DNA from: Pestalotiopsis fici W106-1
Lineage: Eukaryota; Ascomycota; Sordariomycetes; Amphisphaeriales; Sporocadaceae
Assembly (NCBI RefSeq): GCF_000516985.1
Contig: NW_006917093.1
Coordinates: forward strand, 4,493,874-4,557,873
Length of the DNA stretch: 64,000 nucleotides
Reading direction: 5' to 3'
Made by a program: the position numbers and the translations under genes. Shown one piece after another: positions 44,613 through 57,275 of this stretch; positions within the stretch are counted from its first letter, which is position 1; every line of letters begins with the position of its first letter. The notes below the pieces were generated by a model. It was not told where the DNA came from, did no database searches, and was given only the letters and a program-made list of their open reading frames with translations.

Positions 44613-47169
44613 CTTGCCTTGTGATACGCTGAGCGATACTGTCAAGATGAATTTGTGTTCTATACAAAGCAGGAGCCAAGAAACGAGTCGATCTTATACT
44701 ACGTTATGCCAAGTCAGCGCCATCTCACGATAATGTGCTGCCTAATGGGCTTTCGGCTTTTATGGCGGCTTTTAGACTACAGTAGCGTCTCGTGGTATCA
44801 GATCATCATATGTATAAATAGTGCTACCAATATACAATTGTGGGGCATATCGTATACATGATCCAAGCATAACTGCATTTTCAAGGTCACTTTGACCCTT
44901 TCGGTATGCTTAGACTTATCACATGGAAACATGTACAACTCAGTGTAAATAAAGAGGAAAACTAGGTTGTGTGATCAGAACAGCACCCAGACTTTGAATT
45001 TCCTGAGTATGTGTTATTCTGTATTCGCAAATGGTGAACGTGAGAATGCATTATCAAGAGTTATCTTGGCATTTCATTTCAAAACCTTTATGTGCAATTC
45101 TATCCACAAATCCATGCAAATATTTTTGCCCAAGATAATCGAAAAAGGAATAGTGTCAATTCTGGCTTTGATATCTTGGCCCCTTGTTCCTATAGGCCCC
45201 TTCCAGTCTGGCAGAGCACTGATGATGGAGGAGCACTATTGAGAATAATCTGACATGTCCATAGTGATATTGAAATGTATCTCGGGCCATGTACCTTCGA
45301 AGAGGCTGCTTCTATCACTATCAACAAATGGTAACAGTCGATGAAGGTTTGCAGCCGACGACGTCTGGTGAAATGTTATCGACGTACAAACCAGGATTAG
45401 GTCTCAATACAGAAAGTCTGTCCTTGGATAAGTTATTTACTCGTTCAAACAAGGCAAACATCAGGATGTGAGCTTTCAAGGAAGTCAAAAAGGAGAGGGA
45501 AAGAGATTGGACAAGACCGCCTATTAACAGGAACCCAAAAAGGGAAAACGAAAAAGAAAAAGCCGAAAGCACGTACCGGAAAGAAAAAAAAACAGTGAAA
45601 AGAGAAAGAAAAAAAAATACCGTCTCATAACTTCCAAACCATTGAGTCATCATGACACTTGCCAAGTCTTTCTGAATGCAAAGCTTTATAATCACGGACG
45701 GTCTTGCAAGCTGCCAACTGTACCGTGCTGCCACAGTGATCTTGCTGTTTGTTGAATGAGCACAGAGTTTGTTGCCAATCATTAGATCTCCTGCAGACGC
45801 GGGTCCTCCCCATGACAAACAGCACAAGGTATGCCGACAAGGGAATATCAAAAGGACCATCTGTTCAATCTCAGGGCAAGGCACTCTTTTTTTTTTTCTT
45901 TTTTTTTTTTTGGTCTTAGACTGCTCCTTTGTCCTTGTTTTTAATTCACAAATCTGTAGAGATATGATCTATCTCTTCTATTTCTCCCTTCAGGAAGAAA
46001 GAAGGAGACAAGAAATAATGACAAAGTAGAAATCAAGCAGACAGGGTCCAAGGAAAAAAAAGGGGAGGAAAAAAAAAAGCCCTAGCTCAGACTATGTAGT
46101 TTATATCATGTTGTCAATCAACTCTTCTAGTTATGTGTCATCATTGTGTAGAGCTGCGTGCTAACCACTTGGCCGTCACGCACGATTTCGTGATTGTTCT
46201 GTGTTTGAAAGCATTAATATGCCCTCTACTTGCAGCTCAAGCTTGCTACCATCATACGGATCTGAAGCAGAGAGTCGTACGTTGCAGTAATGCATCGTCG
46301 TTGTCGTCGTCGGAGTAGCAGCATCTTTTGTGTGCTTCTCTGCACTTGTCATCACCTCCGGGTAGCCGTTTGTCTTGGGAGACGGGCCATAAACCCTGCC
46401 CTAGACGTGAAGTAGTTCTTATCTTACACGGCTTTTTTGGAGCAAAGTTCATTCATCTTGATTGAATATATGGCTGATGTGAATGGAGATTGTCTCCTCC
46501 TCATGGCTAGCCATCGATTCCTCACGCCTCGTGTCACAAACGATAGTAAAGATGTCATTCCTTGCAAACATAAATTTGATACTGGACAAATCTTCGGGTG
46601 AGCCAATATGATATTGAGAGCTGGTATCAAAGATGTATTCCTTTATCATATTCGTCAAACTCTTACATTTGTAGACCAAGTTTCGAAGTAGGCAGGTCCT
46701 TTGTTACAGAGTAGATGTTGGCATCAACACACGAAGTATGATGACATATATTGTGTAATATTGAATTGGATCCGGTACGCCATTTATTTTTTTTTATTTT
46801 TTTTTTTACTAGCCAGTCCTTCGGAATATTAACGCGATGATACGAGTATCCATGTTTACCATCGATAAAGAGAATATAAGTTCTACAATACACCAAAGGC
46901 GAGACACGGCTCTCTTTTTGCAGTCCACTCTTGTACTGGACAAGTTCGTGCACAAGGTCAATTTCCTCGACCAAGCCGCACAGGAATACTTGAGATAAAA
47001 GGCAGACCGAACGGTATTATGTCATCTTGCCCAGCAAGGACACAAATGGAGAGACACTCAAAAGGCACGAGACACCTGATGGCCAGCTTTCATCTTCGTA
47101 TGTTGTATGTGCTTACCGGAGAGACGAGCACTTTACAGTTTGTAAGAACCATTGAGGCAAAAACAATCA
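44613..47169. other. 2.6-kb region of low coding content
   Basis: Contains purine-rich tracts (about 45530-45620, 46040-46080), poly-T (45889-45911 and 46789-46805) and one candidate coding pair on the minus strand (46449-46988). No other gene is supported. Confidence 0.5.
46449..46988 (-). CDS. Possible 3' exons of an unidentified gene
   Basis: Two coding-looking minus-strand segments fit together. Exon A (about 46988-46810) reads LCGLVEEIDLVHELVQYKSG and RTYILFIDGKHGYSYHRVNI, ending in KDWL. Exon B (46661-46449) reads SLTNMIKEYIFDTSSQYHIG and FARNDIFTIVCDTRREES, with a stop at 46449. A GTAAAA donor at 46809 and a TGTAAG acceptor before 46661 keep the frame. The intron is poly-T-containing. 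No ATG is found in frame before an upstream stop near 47018, so a first exon is missing or the gene is broken. No family recognised. Confidence 0.3.
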
Positions 47170-47909
47170 TCACGACGTCTCCTTTGCCAGCAAGTCCTGA
47201 ACCCTCTTCACCTTGTCTTGGGCGGATTGCTTCTTATCCGTTCTGGAGTAGGTTAGTAGACGAAGTGCCTGGACTGTATTCTATGCAGTCAAAGTGTATG
47301 CTTACCGAGTGCCTACTCTCATGCTGGACTGCACCCGGACTACGCCCTTTTGGTGGACCAAACTGTGTGCTTGTCCGATGACACGGAATACATCATCCCA
47401 TGAGCCCTCTGGAACACCAAACTGCGTCAGTATACAATTTATATACATAAAAAAAAAACATCCATGTTGATAATTGGGGGATCAACAAATACGACTTACC
47501 AACCGTCGTGCCAGCAGAGTGCATAGTATACTGCAAGCCACTGTCCTTCAACAGCTTCTGGACCTCGGCGATCTCCTCTGCGACTGAGACGCTTCCCGTG
47601 CCGACCTATCCACAAAACAAGACCACGAATCAGTCAAGGCAATACTTTAATGTCAATTTACCAAGGTACGCTAATATGCCCTCCCCCCGGTCTTCAGAAC
47701 GGGAGACGTGCATATTATATCTCCTTATCCTCTGATTCATCTCCATATCCCCACCAGGGTCAAAATGGCCGATAACAACCAAGCAAAGACCAATGGTACT
47801 TTGTGTTGAAGAAAGGCAAAAAAAAAAAAAAAAAAGGGACCCAATTTACAGGTATGAGACAAAAGTCGGCATAGCACCTCTCGGGGGTCTTGATGGTGCT
47901 GTAATCCAT
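47170..47909 (-). CDS. Thiamine-binding protein, MTH1187/Ecm15-like
   Basis: Four short exons (47909-47850, 47605-47500, 47408-47306, 47242-47170) join in frame to 113 residues. They give ADFCLIPVGTGSVSVAEEIA, KDSGLQYTMHSAGTTVEG then SWDDVFRVIGQAH. These are the hallmarks of the small ferredoxin-like YkoF/MTH1187 (UPF0045) family, to which yeast Ecm15 belongs. Some bacterial members bind thiamine; in fungi the role is not settled. The third acceptor is chosen at CCAG|AGG (47409) because it restores TTVEGSWDD, whereas the upstream cgcag acceptor runs into a stop. Length equals the family. Confidence 0.88.
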
Positions 47910-49135
47910 GCTGGCAATGACAAAGCTCGTACGGTATCGATGGACCCTGGAGATAGCTGGACGGACCAAGGGGCGGAATACCGGCAGCAGCATGTGGTTC
48001 ATATGCCCCCTCCCTTGCTCTTCTGGGGAAACAAACGTTGGTCGTTGCGTGGACTTTTTTTCTGAAATTGGCCTTTCTCTTTTTCAATCAAGTTAGGAGC
48101 CTAGGTGGGGAAATCCCTCGTACTCTCCGAAATCCCAATGCAATGGTCGACAGGTAATGGTTCTGGTGGTGTGCAGAAGTCACCGAAATGACGAGATAAT
48201 AGATTCACTGTAAAAGATAGGAGAAATTGGCTTGCGCGATATCATGTAGCGGGCGACTCTCCGGGGCTTGTTACAAAGTCGCCGGATGTGGTGAGGCGAA
48301 ATATCGAGAAAGGGATTACCTAAGAAGAGATTAGATCAAGTGACACTATTAGGTGGAGATCAATGGTCGTTTCCTCCTCCAAAAAAGCTGCCCCAGTTTT
48401 GCAGGCTACCGGTAGGTAGGTAAATAGGTACTTACGTAGGGTGCACGCGGCTTCTTCATTTCATTACCATCGTGCCATGGGTGAGTACGTGTTAACCCCC
48501 CCGTCCCAAGAGCGCCATAGATCCTGCAAAGTGCCGCTTCCATCTCCGTGTCAGAATCATAGATACGCACGATCAAATCATGCTGTCGTTCCTGGGACAA
48601 CTGTATTCATGATCTTGAAGGCCCCGAGTCTGTACCTGTACCGGCCTGGGCAATCGGCATGGCAGGCTTTTACCGGATTAGAGGTGTTAGCGTTAATCTC
48701 AGATTCTATACTTACCCATTCCCTGAGTGATTTCCAAGGTCAAATATATACTCAAGTCTTGACAAGTTCACAAACATCATAAAGTGAAAAGCTCCAAGCT
48801 TGACGGAATATGCCTCATCTGTTTTCGATTGGCTAAACTATCTATGCACTTATATAATATGCAAAATGTTTTTTTTTGGGCCCCCAGAGAATGAAGGGAA
48901 AAAGAAGAGTGCCCTTGATGAGAGAATGCAGTCATAACTTGACCGCGGCGTCATGATGAACCAGCCTGATTTCCGACCTTGACGCAATTTTCGGTCTTGT
49001 CACAAGCATCCCAAATGCAACAAAAAAAAATAATAAGAGTTTCGCAAAACGCCATCGCTATATGCCCTTAAACAAGTTTTTTCGCCAACCTCACGGAATG
49101 TACTGTATGATTGATGCCTGCCCTATTTTGATATC
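47910..49135. other. Intergenic 1.2 kb, no supported gene
   Basis: Includes the promoter of the thiamine-binding protein and the 3' flank of the phosphodiesterase. The short frame at 48406-48600 (-) has an ordinary composition but no motif or exon partner. Confidence 0.5.
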
Positions 49136-50502
49136 TTAAGCAAGTAGAGCAGCCATGACCACTGCGGCCAGTAGAGCTGCAAACGATCTGTGTCCGATGC
49201 GATCCGCATCACTTGTCGAGCTACTGCCGTCTGCAGAAGTGCTGTTGGAGCGTCCCGAAGCAGTAATGCCGTTTAGGCTGTCGCCCGTCTCAATGGCGGG
49301 TCCCTTGTTGAAGAAGTCAACCAGCATGAAAGTCGGCTTTTGTCCATACTCGGACTTGCAAGTCTGAGCATGCAAGCCAAGAGCGCCGGTGGTGCTGGTA
49401 GAAGGGCTGTTGGTCGTGTCAATGTCGCTGGCATCGGGGATCTCGTAGCTCGCGACGACAGTGTAGGCAAAATGGTTGACGAGAGGTAGCATGCCAGCTG
49501 AAATGGCCGAGGAAGCCGAGCTGTACGTCGAGGGACGATCAATGGTGCAGTTGAAGCCCGAAAGCGAAGTGACTTCGTATGCAGTCTCAAAGACATAGTC
49601 CCACTCGTTGAGCAGGTAAGAGTAATCAGAGTCGTAAGTGTAGGATGCGATGAAAGTAACCAGGCGGGTGTTTGCGTTGATCATGTCCTGGAGTGTAGGC
49701 CAAGTGACTGAGCTCGAGTCGGTACCGGTCGGTGTATATCCGTACTTGTCAATACCAGAGGCTTCAAAGACTGGGCCAAAGTCGGTGCCGTTGAAGCTGT
49801 CCGAGTTGACAATGAGAAGTGTCACAACGTCGTCCGCGTTGTTGTCCATCCACGACTTGATTGCCTCGAGGAAACTCTGCAGTGTGCCGGCATCAAGGAG
49901 ACTGCATGTGGTATGGCACAACTCAATGGTACCATTGGAATCGTGGGCCTGAACTGTCAAGAGGCGCAAGCCATTGTTTAATGCGTACGTAGCGTTGTAA
50001 TATTGTGTTCCGGCAATCGAGTTGTCGGTGCTGTCATCTCGCACAAAGGAGGAATCGTGGGCTCCCATGTGTGTGATATTGTCATATGTTCGTGAACAGA
50101 GGTCGTGCGAGCCATTGCAGGCTACATCATCAGCCAGAGCTGCGGATGTCGAGGTTGCCGTCGAAGCTGCGACAGCCGAGGCAGATGTCGCCGATGTGGA
50201 GGATCCATAGTATTCGCTGGTGGTTTGGCTACCACTCTCACCACCGCTTTCGCTGCCGCCTTGACTGCCGCTTCCGGATTGACCACTGCTGCCACTCGAT
50301 GAACCTTGGCCACTGCTGCCACCCCAACCCTGTGGAGATGCGTAGGCTGTTGCTGACAGCGCAGCGGCAACCGTCCTATAAAAGTATATTAGTTTCTAGC
50401 TTATTTCAATTGAGAGATGTGGAAAGAAGATGACTATATAATATGTGATCCTTTATAAATCTTTGTGAATACTTACAAGAATTTGGATATCGACGGAAGC
50501 AT
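49136..50502 (-). CDS. GPI-anchored PLC-like phosphodiesterase (TIM-barrel)
   Basis: Exons 50502-50477 and 50375-49136 give 421 residues. A signal peptide (LPSISKFLTVAAALSATAYA) is followed by a Ser/Gly/Gln-rich linker of about 60 residues. Then comes the barrel of the PLC-like phosphodiesterase superfamily: CNGSHDLCSRTYDNITHMGA, HDSSFV, LLTVQAHDSNGTIELCH, and DDVVTLLIVNS. Catalytic His residues are expected in HMGAHDS and VQAHDS. The C-terminal Ser/Asn-rich segment plus hydrophobic tail (RSFAALLAAVVMAALLA) is a GPI-attachment signal. Many N-glycosylation sites (NGT, NCT, NAT) occur. Expected location is the cell surface or wall. The substrate is unknown; cleavage of phosphoinositides or glycerophospho-lipids is a family-level guess. 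Confidence 0.9.
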
Positions 50503-53156
50503 TTTGGATGTATAGGTATATAAAACTGAAACAAACTCAAAAGGGAGATGAACACTCCTCCTATAAGCTCAGCGAGTGTGGATAGGCTGGCTTATGGTAG
50601 CCGAGCACTGTATTCGTAACAGGGAAGCGATTGATATAGTTGCAGTGTGGTTCTTTGACACGATGCACTGAAATGTCAAAAGAGTGTAAAAGGAAAACCG
50701 AAATAGACCAGAAACTGTAGGCAGACAGAGAAACAAATGTCTGCTAGAAATAATAAATCCCGAGTGGTAAGAAATTACCTACCTCCTGGGGCGGAGGGCA
50801 CCCTCATCTGATATAATACCATTTTTGCCCCATCCAAATCCTGCGCCGAACAATCATTGACTAAAAAGCTTTTAGGAGGGTCCGCATGAAGAAGAGAGAA
50901 GGATGGTGGCTGCAAGAGCCGCACGTCTCGCTCTGCTGTCGCGGCACTACCCAAAAAGGCGTGCTGAGGTGCTGGTTGGCTGCTGGGGGTGTGGGATGGT
51001 GATTGATGCTGCTGGGCTCAGCTGTTTTAGTGACCCCATCTACCCAATCTGGGCCCCCCTTGCCCGTGGGGCTACACAGTCCAGCCAAATCAGCTTCGCC
51101 GCCCTAGCAGCTTAATCATGGAGGCTGAGTCCCTGCGGCGACGTCAGCAGCGAGGTTTCAGAGTCGCTGGACGCGCGGTTTCCACCAAATGGCCCTTTGA
51201 ATTTGCTAGTAGTCGTCTTGCTCTTGCGACGGCCTAGGGAAAGAAAGAAAGAATGGAATAAAATACATTAGCACGAGGCGCCTCGACAGGCTCAAGTCAG
51301 TGCCTTTCTATCCGGCAGGGGCACGAGAAAGAGCACTTCCCAATTTGCAGTCAACGGAACATTGCGGGTTTCCCATGCCTTGTTTCATTATATGGTTGTC
51401 AGTTGTCGCAAGACATCCGATGCTGGAGTCATCGTCGAAGCCTCCTAGGGCTCTGTTTTGCTGGCATTGATCTGAAAACTGAGTGTAGGTTGTTAGTGGT
51501 CCCTTCCAATTGTGTGGTCAGCTTCCATTGACGCGTCGCTCTCATACGATAACCCTTTTTGCCTTTGTCGCAGAAAACCCTATGACTCGGGAGAAACCGT
51601 AGACACCCAATAAACTGGTCTCTTGTGCTGCCTTACGTGTATTATGGTCAATAGTGTACAAAGTGACGCGAATAGTAAGCCCCGGAGAAAAAAAAAATCA
51701 TTCAAGGGGGTGATCTGCACCGGGCCAACCTTCGCCTTTCTTTGAATACTACCTACAAATCCGACTAGCGCTAAACTACCCGATCTCTCTATTCCCGGGC
51801 AACGGGACTGTCACAGGCTGACGGCTATATTCGCTGATGTGGTCAATGTATGATCGCTGCCGGTGCTAAAGGTGTTCATGGTCTGGAGACAAACGACAAC
51901 AAACTCGGCCCCTTGGTCTACGGCCCCTTCTTTCGAACTTGTTAGGATTGGAAATGTTGAGATTTCATTAAAGACATGAGACCAGCCTGAGCAGTGACAG
52001 GCTGACAGGTGGGCGAGTATTTTGCACTGCCAACTGATCGCCTGGCTGTCAGCCCAGCGAACAGAGAGAGAAAACAGGGGCATCGTGCATATTTGATGAG
52101 GCTGGCCACCTTAGCTAGGTACTGGCCAGCAGTGACAAGCGAGAAACACTACCTTGGCCTGTTCTCTCGTATTAAGCATGTATTTTGTGGAAACTTGACC
52201 TCAGCAGCCTGAGAAATAGCGGCCAGTTCAATAGGCAACTGCTGTTCTTCAAAAGATCGCTCGCTGCATTTGGTATCATTGGTGCCATCGCGCAGTTACA
52301 GCCATCCAAGGAGGAAGGGGAAAAAAGGGTCCATCCCCACCTTTAATACTGAGCCAACTGCCGGCAAGGAAGAGGGAAAACGGAAGGAGGTTGGAGAGGA
52401 TTAAGATAAACGTCGATCTTCAGGGTCCAGATTGGGACTGGAAAACAACGAGGGTGGCTATAAGGGTGAAGCAGGTTGGCAGGCCAGTTGGCAAGGCGTT
52501 GTAAGTTCAGTGCTCCATGATCGTGTTCAGCAATTGACATCACAATCGTGTTTTGCCAAATCCCGATCATCGCCTTGTGTAGATCTCACAAAGTCGATGT
52601 GACGCTATGCAGATGAAAATAGTAACATATGTGTAACACGTAAAACCGCCACGGCGAGGTATCCACCCCTTTCTGTTGCCCCCCTAAAAGTCACCTCAAC
52701 CCACTTTCGCATACTTCTGCAACTGTATTTCATCATAATTGAAATACCCTAAACCAAACAAAACGAAACAAAAGCAAAATGCAATCCAAACAGTGGCATA
52801 CAAGGTATATACCGACTTCGTGTTCCTTTATACTATATGAACAGTTTATCTATATATCTATTGTGGGATCTGCTGCAATCTTCATCTCATAGCGTTTTGG
52901 AGAAGCACGAACTCAAATGTACATGGAGCAAGTTACCATGAAATCGCCAGTGGTGTTGCCGAAGACGTTCTCTTTGCTATTGCTGAAGAGACTGTTATAA
53001 TATATGCTTGGTTTGCTGCTCAGCATTCTTGACTGCCGTGATCACGCTCCCATGACTCACTGCTATACAAATAGCATACTTGGCGTATACAATGTTCTTA
53101 CTAGATATCCATATTTCTGTATGAGGCATCATACCTCTACACGGCCCCTAGGGCGA
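50503..53156. other. 2.7-kb intergenic region, no supported gene
   Basis: The longest gene-free stretch of the window. Open frames are under 100 codons and without motifs on both strands. It could hold non-coding transcripts or a long promoter for the phosphodiesterase, but nothing specific is seen. Confidence 0.5.
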
Positions 53157-54728
53157 TTATTCTGGGTCATCCGCATACGACGAAGACTCCAGTGCTGCTT
53201 GCTTTTCCATCTCCTTGAGGTGCTTCTGTCCCTCTTCAGTCGTGGCGTCAATGATCTCCTCTTCCAAGCTCAGGACGTTGGCCTGCATTCAAAGTTAGCT
53301 TCATATTCACAACTCCAGGACCGCTTTTTGACATACCTCGCCCAGCAAGCCAACCAAGGCTTCAGCCTCGGCAACCTTCATCTTGCCCAGGACTTCATTG
53401 ACCTTATCTAGGCTTCCCGTCTCTAGTGCCTTCTTCACGTCCGGCTTGAATGAGTCAAAGATCTCTCGGCATTTCTTCTCTTCGGGGTCTTCGCTGTTCT
53501 CCGGAGGAACCTTGATGTTGATGACCGTGCCTGGCTCGACTGCATGCAGCTGGATCTGTTCCCTTTCCTCATCATTACCACCTGCGGCGCGCTCGGCGTT
53601 GATCTCTCTGCACCGGTTCTTGATTCGCATGTACGTGTCCTGAACGTCCTTGAAAAAGACGTCCTGAGCATTGTGCCCCTTGGTTGTAATACGCTTGAAA
53701 AAGAGCGCAACACCGTCCTTGCCCAGAGCGCGACAGTACTGCAGTAGCAAGGCCTGGTGTACGCAGTTGCGAGCAAAGTCATCACGGCCTTCCAGCTGGG
53801 CGTCGAACGCTAGCATAAGAATGCCGTCCTGCTCCTTTTCCGAGAGGATCTTGGGATGAGACGAAATGAAGTTATTACTCTCCCGATAGTCGGTTGACTT
53901 GATCTTGGCGAAAGCCTGGGCATCTGAGCTTGCCTGGACCTCTTCATCGTCGTCTCTCGGCTCGGCCTCGCTGAGTGAATTCGGGTTGTTGATGTCAAAG
54001 TTTGGGTTGAGGAGCTCAACCTTTTCTTCCTTTTTTGTTCCTGCCTCTTCGGGCGTTGACTTTGTGATATGCGAGGAGTCAAAGCCAGTTCGGTAGCTGT
54101 CGCTCGTGATCTTGCCTGCGTCTGCCTTCTCTAGCTCCGCAAGCTTGACATAGAGCTGCTTCTGTAAATCCTCGACCTTGGCCAGGTGGTCGCCAATCTC
54201 CTCTATCATGGCTTGGTAGCGGTTGTCTGGCTTCTTCTCGTCCAGTGCCTTGTTGACCTGATCTAGCAGCGTTGCCATCATCTTTGTATACGTGGGTGGA
54301 TTCTCAACCTCGCTGTGCACGCCTTCGGGTCGCTTTGGGGGCTTGTCCTCAGCCTCGCTGCTCGGAGCAGACTCCATGACGGCCTGGAAGGCCACTTCGG
54401 CCGGGTTCCGCGTCTCAGCTTCAGAAGCATGGTTCTTGAGGGAGTTTAGGAGGCCGCTGATCCGCTTGATCAGGCCATCGTTGATCTGGCGCTCGTACTT
54501 GAGCGTCTCAATGTGAAGCTTGCGCTGCTGGCGCTCGGCGTGGATCTGATTCTGTTTGGCACGGATGAAGGAGCGCTTGTCGACGTTGGGGTGAACCTCG
54601 ACATCAGAGTCGTCGCTGAGCTCGAGCGCGTCCTATACTCGGGAGAAAGACGTGTCAGTACAGACCAAGTAAATACATTAGTTTGAACAGCGAGGACAAC
54701 CCACCCATTTGCTGTAGTCGACAGGCAT
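53157..54728 (-). CDS. cdc37: Hsp90 co-chaperone Cdc37
   Basis: Exons 54728-54705, 54632-53337 and 53282-53157 give 481 residues. The N-terminus MPVDYSKWDALELSDDSD then VEVHPNVDKRSFIRAKQ is the highly conserved kinase-binding end of Cdc37, with the CK2-type Ser in LSDDSD. A coiled coil follows, then the central Hsp90-binding domain (SEKEQDGILMLAFDAQLEG, ARNCVHQALLLQYCRALG), and the C-terminal domain IFDSFKPDVKKALETGSLDK. Cdc37 loads protein kinases onto Hsp90 in the cytosol. The first exon is only 24 nt. Length is within the fungal range (about 470-510). Confidence 0.97.
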
Positions 54729-55657
54729 TTTGCAGGAAAGCTGAAAGCTGAATGCTCAAAGCGTCGTCTTTTGCGTATACTGATCACACACAATGACCTG
54801 GAAGGTGATTTGGCTTGTATGAGTTTTTTGGGTATGTTTTGGATTATTCCCAAGCTATGCTAGGATCCAGCAATGTAGTTGGGCAGATTGGTAGTAGGTA
54901 GGTGCTCCCACCTGGACCAAGCAGCAGCTCTTTCTGAGATGTCAAGCTCAGAAGACGATGGAACCAAGTAGAATGAAACAGCACCGCTGCAGCCCCAAGA
55001 CTGCTGCAATTTAGGTAATTATCAAGGGTTCGACTGATTGGAACTGTGTTACTGTCAACAGTCTAGGTACTGGAAATAACAGGTATCTATCATGCAACAG
55101 ATGCAATATTACAATGTCTTTGCTTGTGAGGCAGAATGCGGGGTGACGGAATGCCCCGCGTCGTGTTTAGGTAGACTTGCTGGTGGGCACGCTGCTTGTT
55201 GCCTGTATCAATTTCCGAGTCCAAGTAATTCGGAGCCAAGACTCGGGCCATGTTTACATTTGGATATACCCTCGTCTTTTCTTTTCTTTTATCTATCCAT
55301 ACATTGTCTTAAGCACACCTAAATAGGTCGCTTGATGGTCTCACAATTATGCTCAAGCTTTTCCTGCCAAACACCATGACACAAGTGCCTCGAGCCAAAA
55401 TTCAATGATGAGGTGATTCCCGTTGTTGTAGTATATCCATTTGACGCTGCTGCACCACCACCATGCATCCCAAGTCATATCATCGTGGCCCAAGAAGAGT
55501 CGCCGAGACTATCGAAAGTTGATGGTAGACCATTTTGGCTCCAGTCGCACACGCCCAAGGGATGGGGGTTCTGTATAGATATGCCAAAGTCATTGGCGTA
55601 CAAACCGCATCAAAACCACTCTATATCCATAGAGTCGTAAGACTGGCCTTGGTAATA
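54729..55657. other. Intergenic 0.9 kb, no supported gene
   Basis: Promoter of the Cdc37 gene and 3' flank of the CCDC47 gene (both on minus). No coding frame with motifs. Confidence 0.55.
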
Positions 55658-57275
55658 CTAGCCCCTGACAGTCTGCTTCTTTTGAGCTTTGCGCATCTGC
55701 TTGTCCTTCTCCTTGTCCAAATACTTCTTCTGAGCCTTGGCGTCCAAAGCATTGAGCTCAGCATCTCGCTTGGCCTTCCTGGTCTTCTCGCGCTCAATTG
55801 CCCGCTCCTCGGCCTTCTCATCTTCTGAGAGCTTCTGGATCTGTTTGATTGTCTCATCACGAATATTCTTGACCTTGCGGAGAACCTCAGGGCGGAAATG
55901 ACCCGAGGCAGCCAGGTGATCAGGGAGGCGCACGAATACGTTGAATAGGGGCAACAGGTTGTCGTAGTTGTTGTCGGAGGGGAGTCTGTAACGAAGGAAG
56001 AGTCGCTTGCGGGGTGCAGTTTCCTCGACCCTGGTTGGCTTGTCAAGGGGCTGGTCACTAATGATCAAAGCCTCGAACAGATCGCCAGCCTTCTCGATCG
56101 CGGCAGCCAAGTCTTTGGTGAGCAAGGCATCGGTGATCTCAGCGCTCTCGCTCATGCAAGTCACCCAAATGGGCAGCTTTGAGTTATCCTTGGTGAAAGT
56201 GATGGAGAGGTCGTAACGCTCGTCGCGCAGCTGCTTCATGTTGTCCTTGTTGACGAGAGCCCAAACAAAGTTGTCGTAGCCGCTCTTTGCATCCTTGGTT
56301 CGGAGCTCGGCAGCGCCAGGCAGGTTGGGGACAATGGCCGACTCCTTGCCATCAAAGGGGTAGATGGTAGCCTCGAGCGAGTCAACAGGAGAGCCGAAGC
56401 TGTCGAAGAAGAAGCCCAAGACGGTCTCGACAGAGGTCATGATGGGGTTGAAGCGCTTCTTTAGAGTCAAGGCGACGTCCATGAACGCAACATTCTGTCG
56501 GCCGGTAGCATAAGTCGCATACTCGAACAAGCTCTTCTGTTTCAAGAGCTTCTCGGGCTGCTGCTGCTCGACGTTGGGAACACCACCGAACCCTACCAGC
56601 GCGAACTCGTTCTCGAGCGTCGGGGCGTGCGCCTTGATCCATGCTCTCGACTTTGCCTTGTTGAGCTTGGTGCCGATGAAGTGCAGAGTAAAGATGACGG
56701 CAATGACAGCCAATATCACACCCTCGGCCTTGAACTCGGAGAGGCTGTGGCGCTCATGGACGTTGTACCACTTTGTATACGGACGATCCGTAACGGCAGG
56801 TCCATTGCCATTGAGAGTCGCGCCTCCGGGGGGTTTCTCAAACGGAATCGGGGCGGGGGAGGGAGCTTCGGCAAAGTCTGCGAAGTCTGCCGGATGTCAG
56901 CGGCACAGCTCATATCCATAGGGGGTGGGTTATCTTTGGTAATGGCCTCAACGGGACGGCTTTCGCCCAACGCTCCAGGACATTGGAAATGATGGAAAGT
57001 AGTTGAAATTAAACCACCAGGCCTCTGTGACTCAGGCCTTGATAAGGGTCATTGACTACTTGCTGGCTTTCCAATGCCTGAGAACGAGTGCGTCGCAGGC
57101 CTGAGCGTCATCTAGCGATCCGGAGAGGGAAGCGCACACGCCAGTACTACTGCGCCGCAGAGCACGCATAGGAGAAGGGGGAGTCGGGACAGAGAGATTA
57201 CGTACCTGCGTCTGCCGAGGGCACCGGCTCCTCTGACTTGGCACCACCAATGATGTTCTTGAGAAAGTCGGCCAT
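55658..57275 (-). CDS. CCDC47 homologue (ER membrane PAT-complex subunit)
   Basis: Exons 57275-57206 and 56886-55658 give 432 residues. After an acidic N-terminus comes one TM helix (VILAVIAVIFTLHFIGT) and then the DUF1682/CCDC47 core, including LFEYATYATGRQNVAFMDVA, LKKRFNP, and RLPDHLAASGHFRPEVLRKV. The C-terminus is a basic, charged coiled coil rich in K/E/R. In animals CCDC47 with Asterix forms the PAT chaperone that helps insert multi-pass proteins at the ER translocon and affects Ca2+ handling. The fungal protein is presumed to do the same. The 5' intron is long for this window (319 nt, 57205-56887), with a GTACGT donor. Confidence 0.92.

Noticed and set aside
45525..45620. Purine-rich tract as a functional element
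   Set aside because: Simple A/G low complexity with no phased repeat or conserved structure; such tracts are common in fungal intergenic DNA.
46150..46190. tRNA-like sequence on the minus strand (GGCCAAGTGGTTAGC)
   Set aside because: Only a D-arm look-alike. No T arm with TTCGA, no pairing acceptor stem and no anticodon stem nearby.
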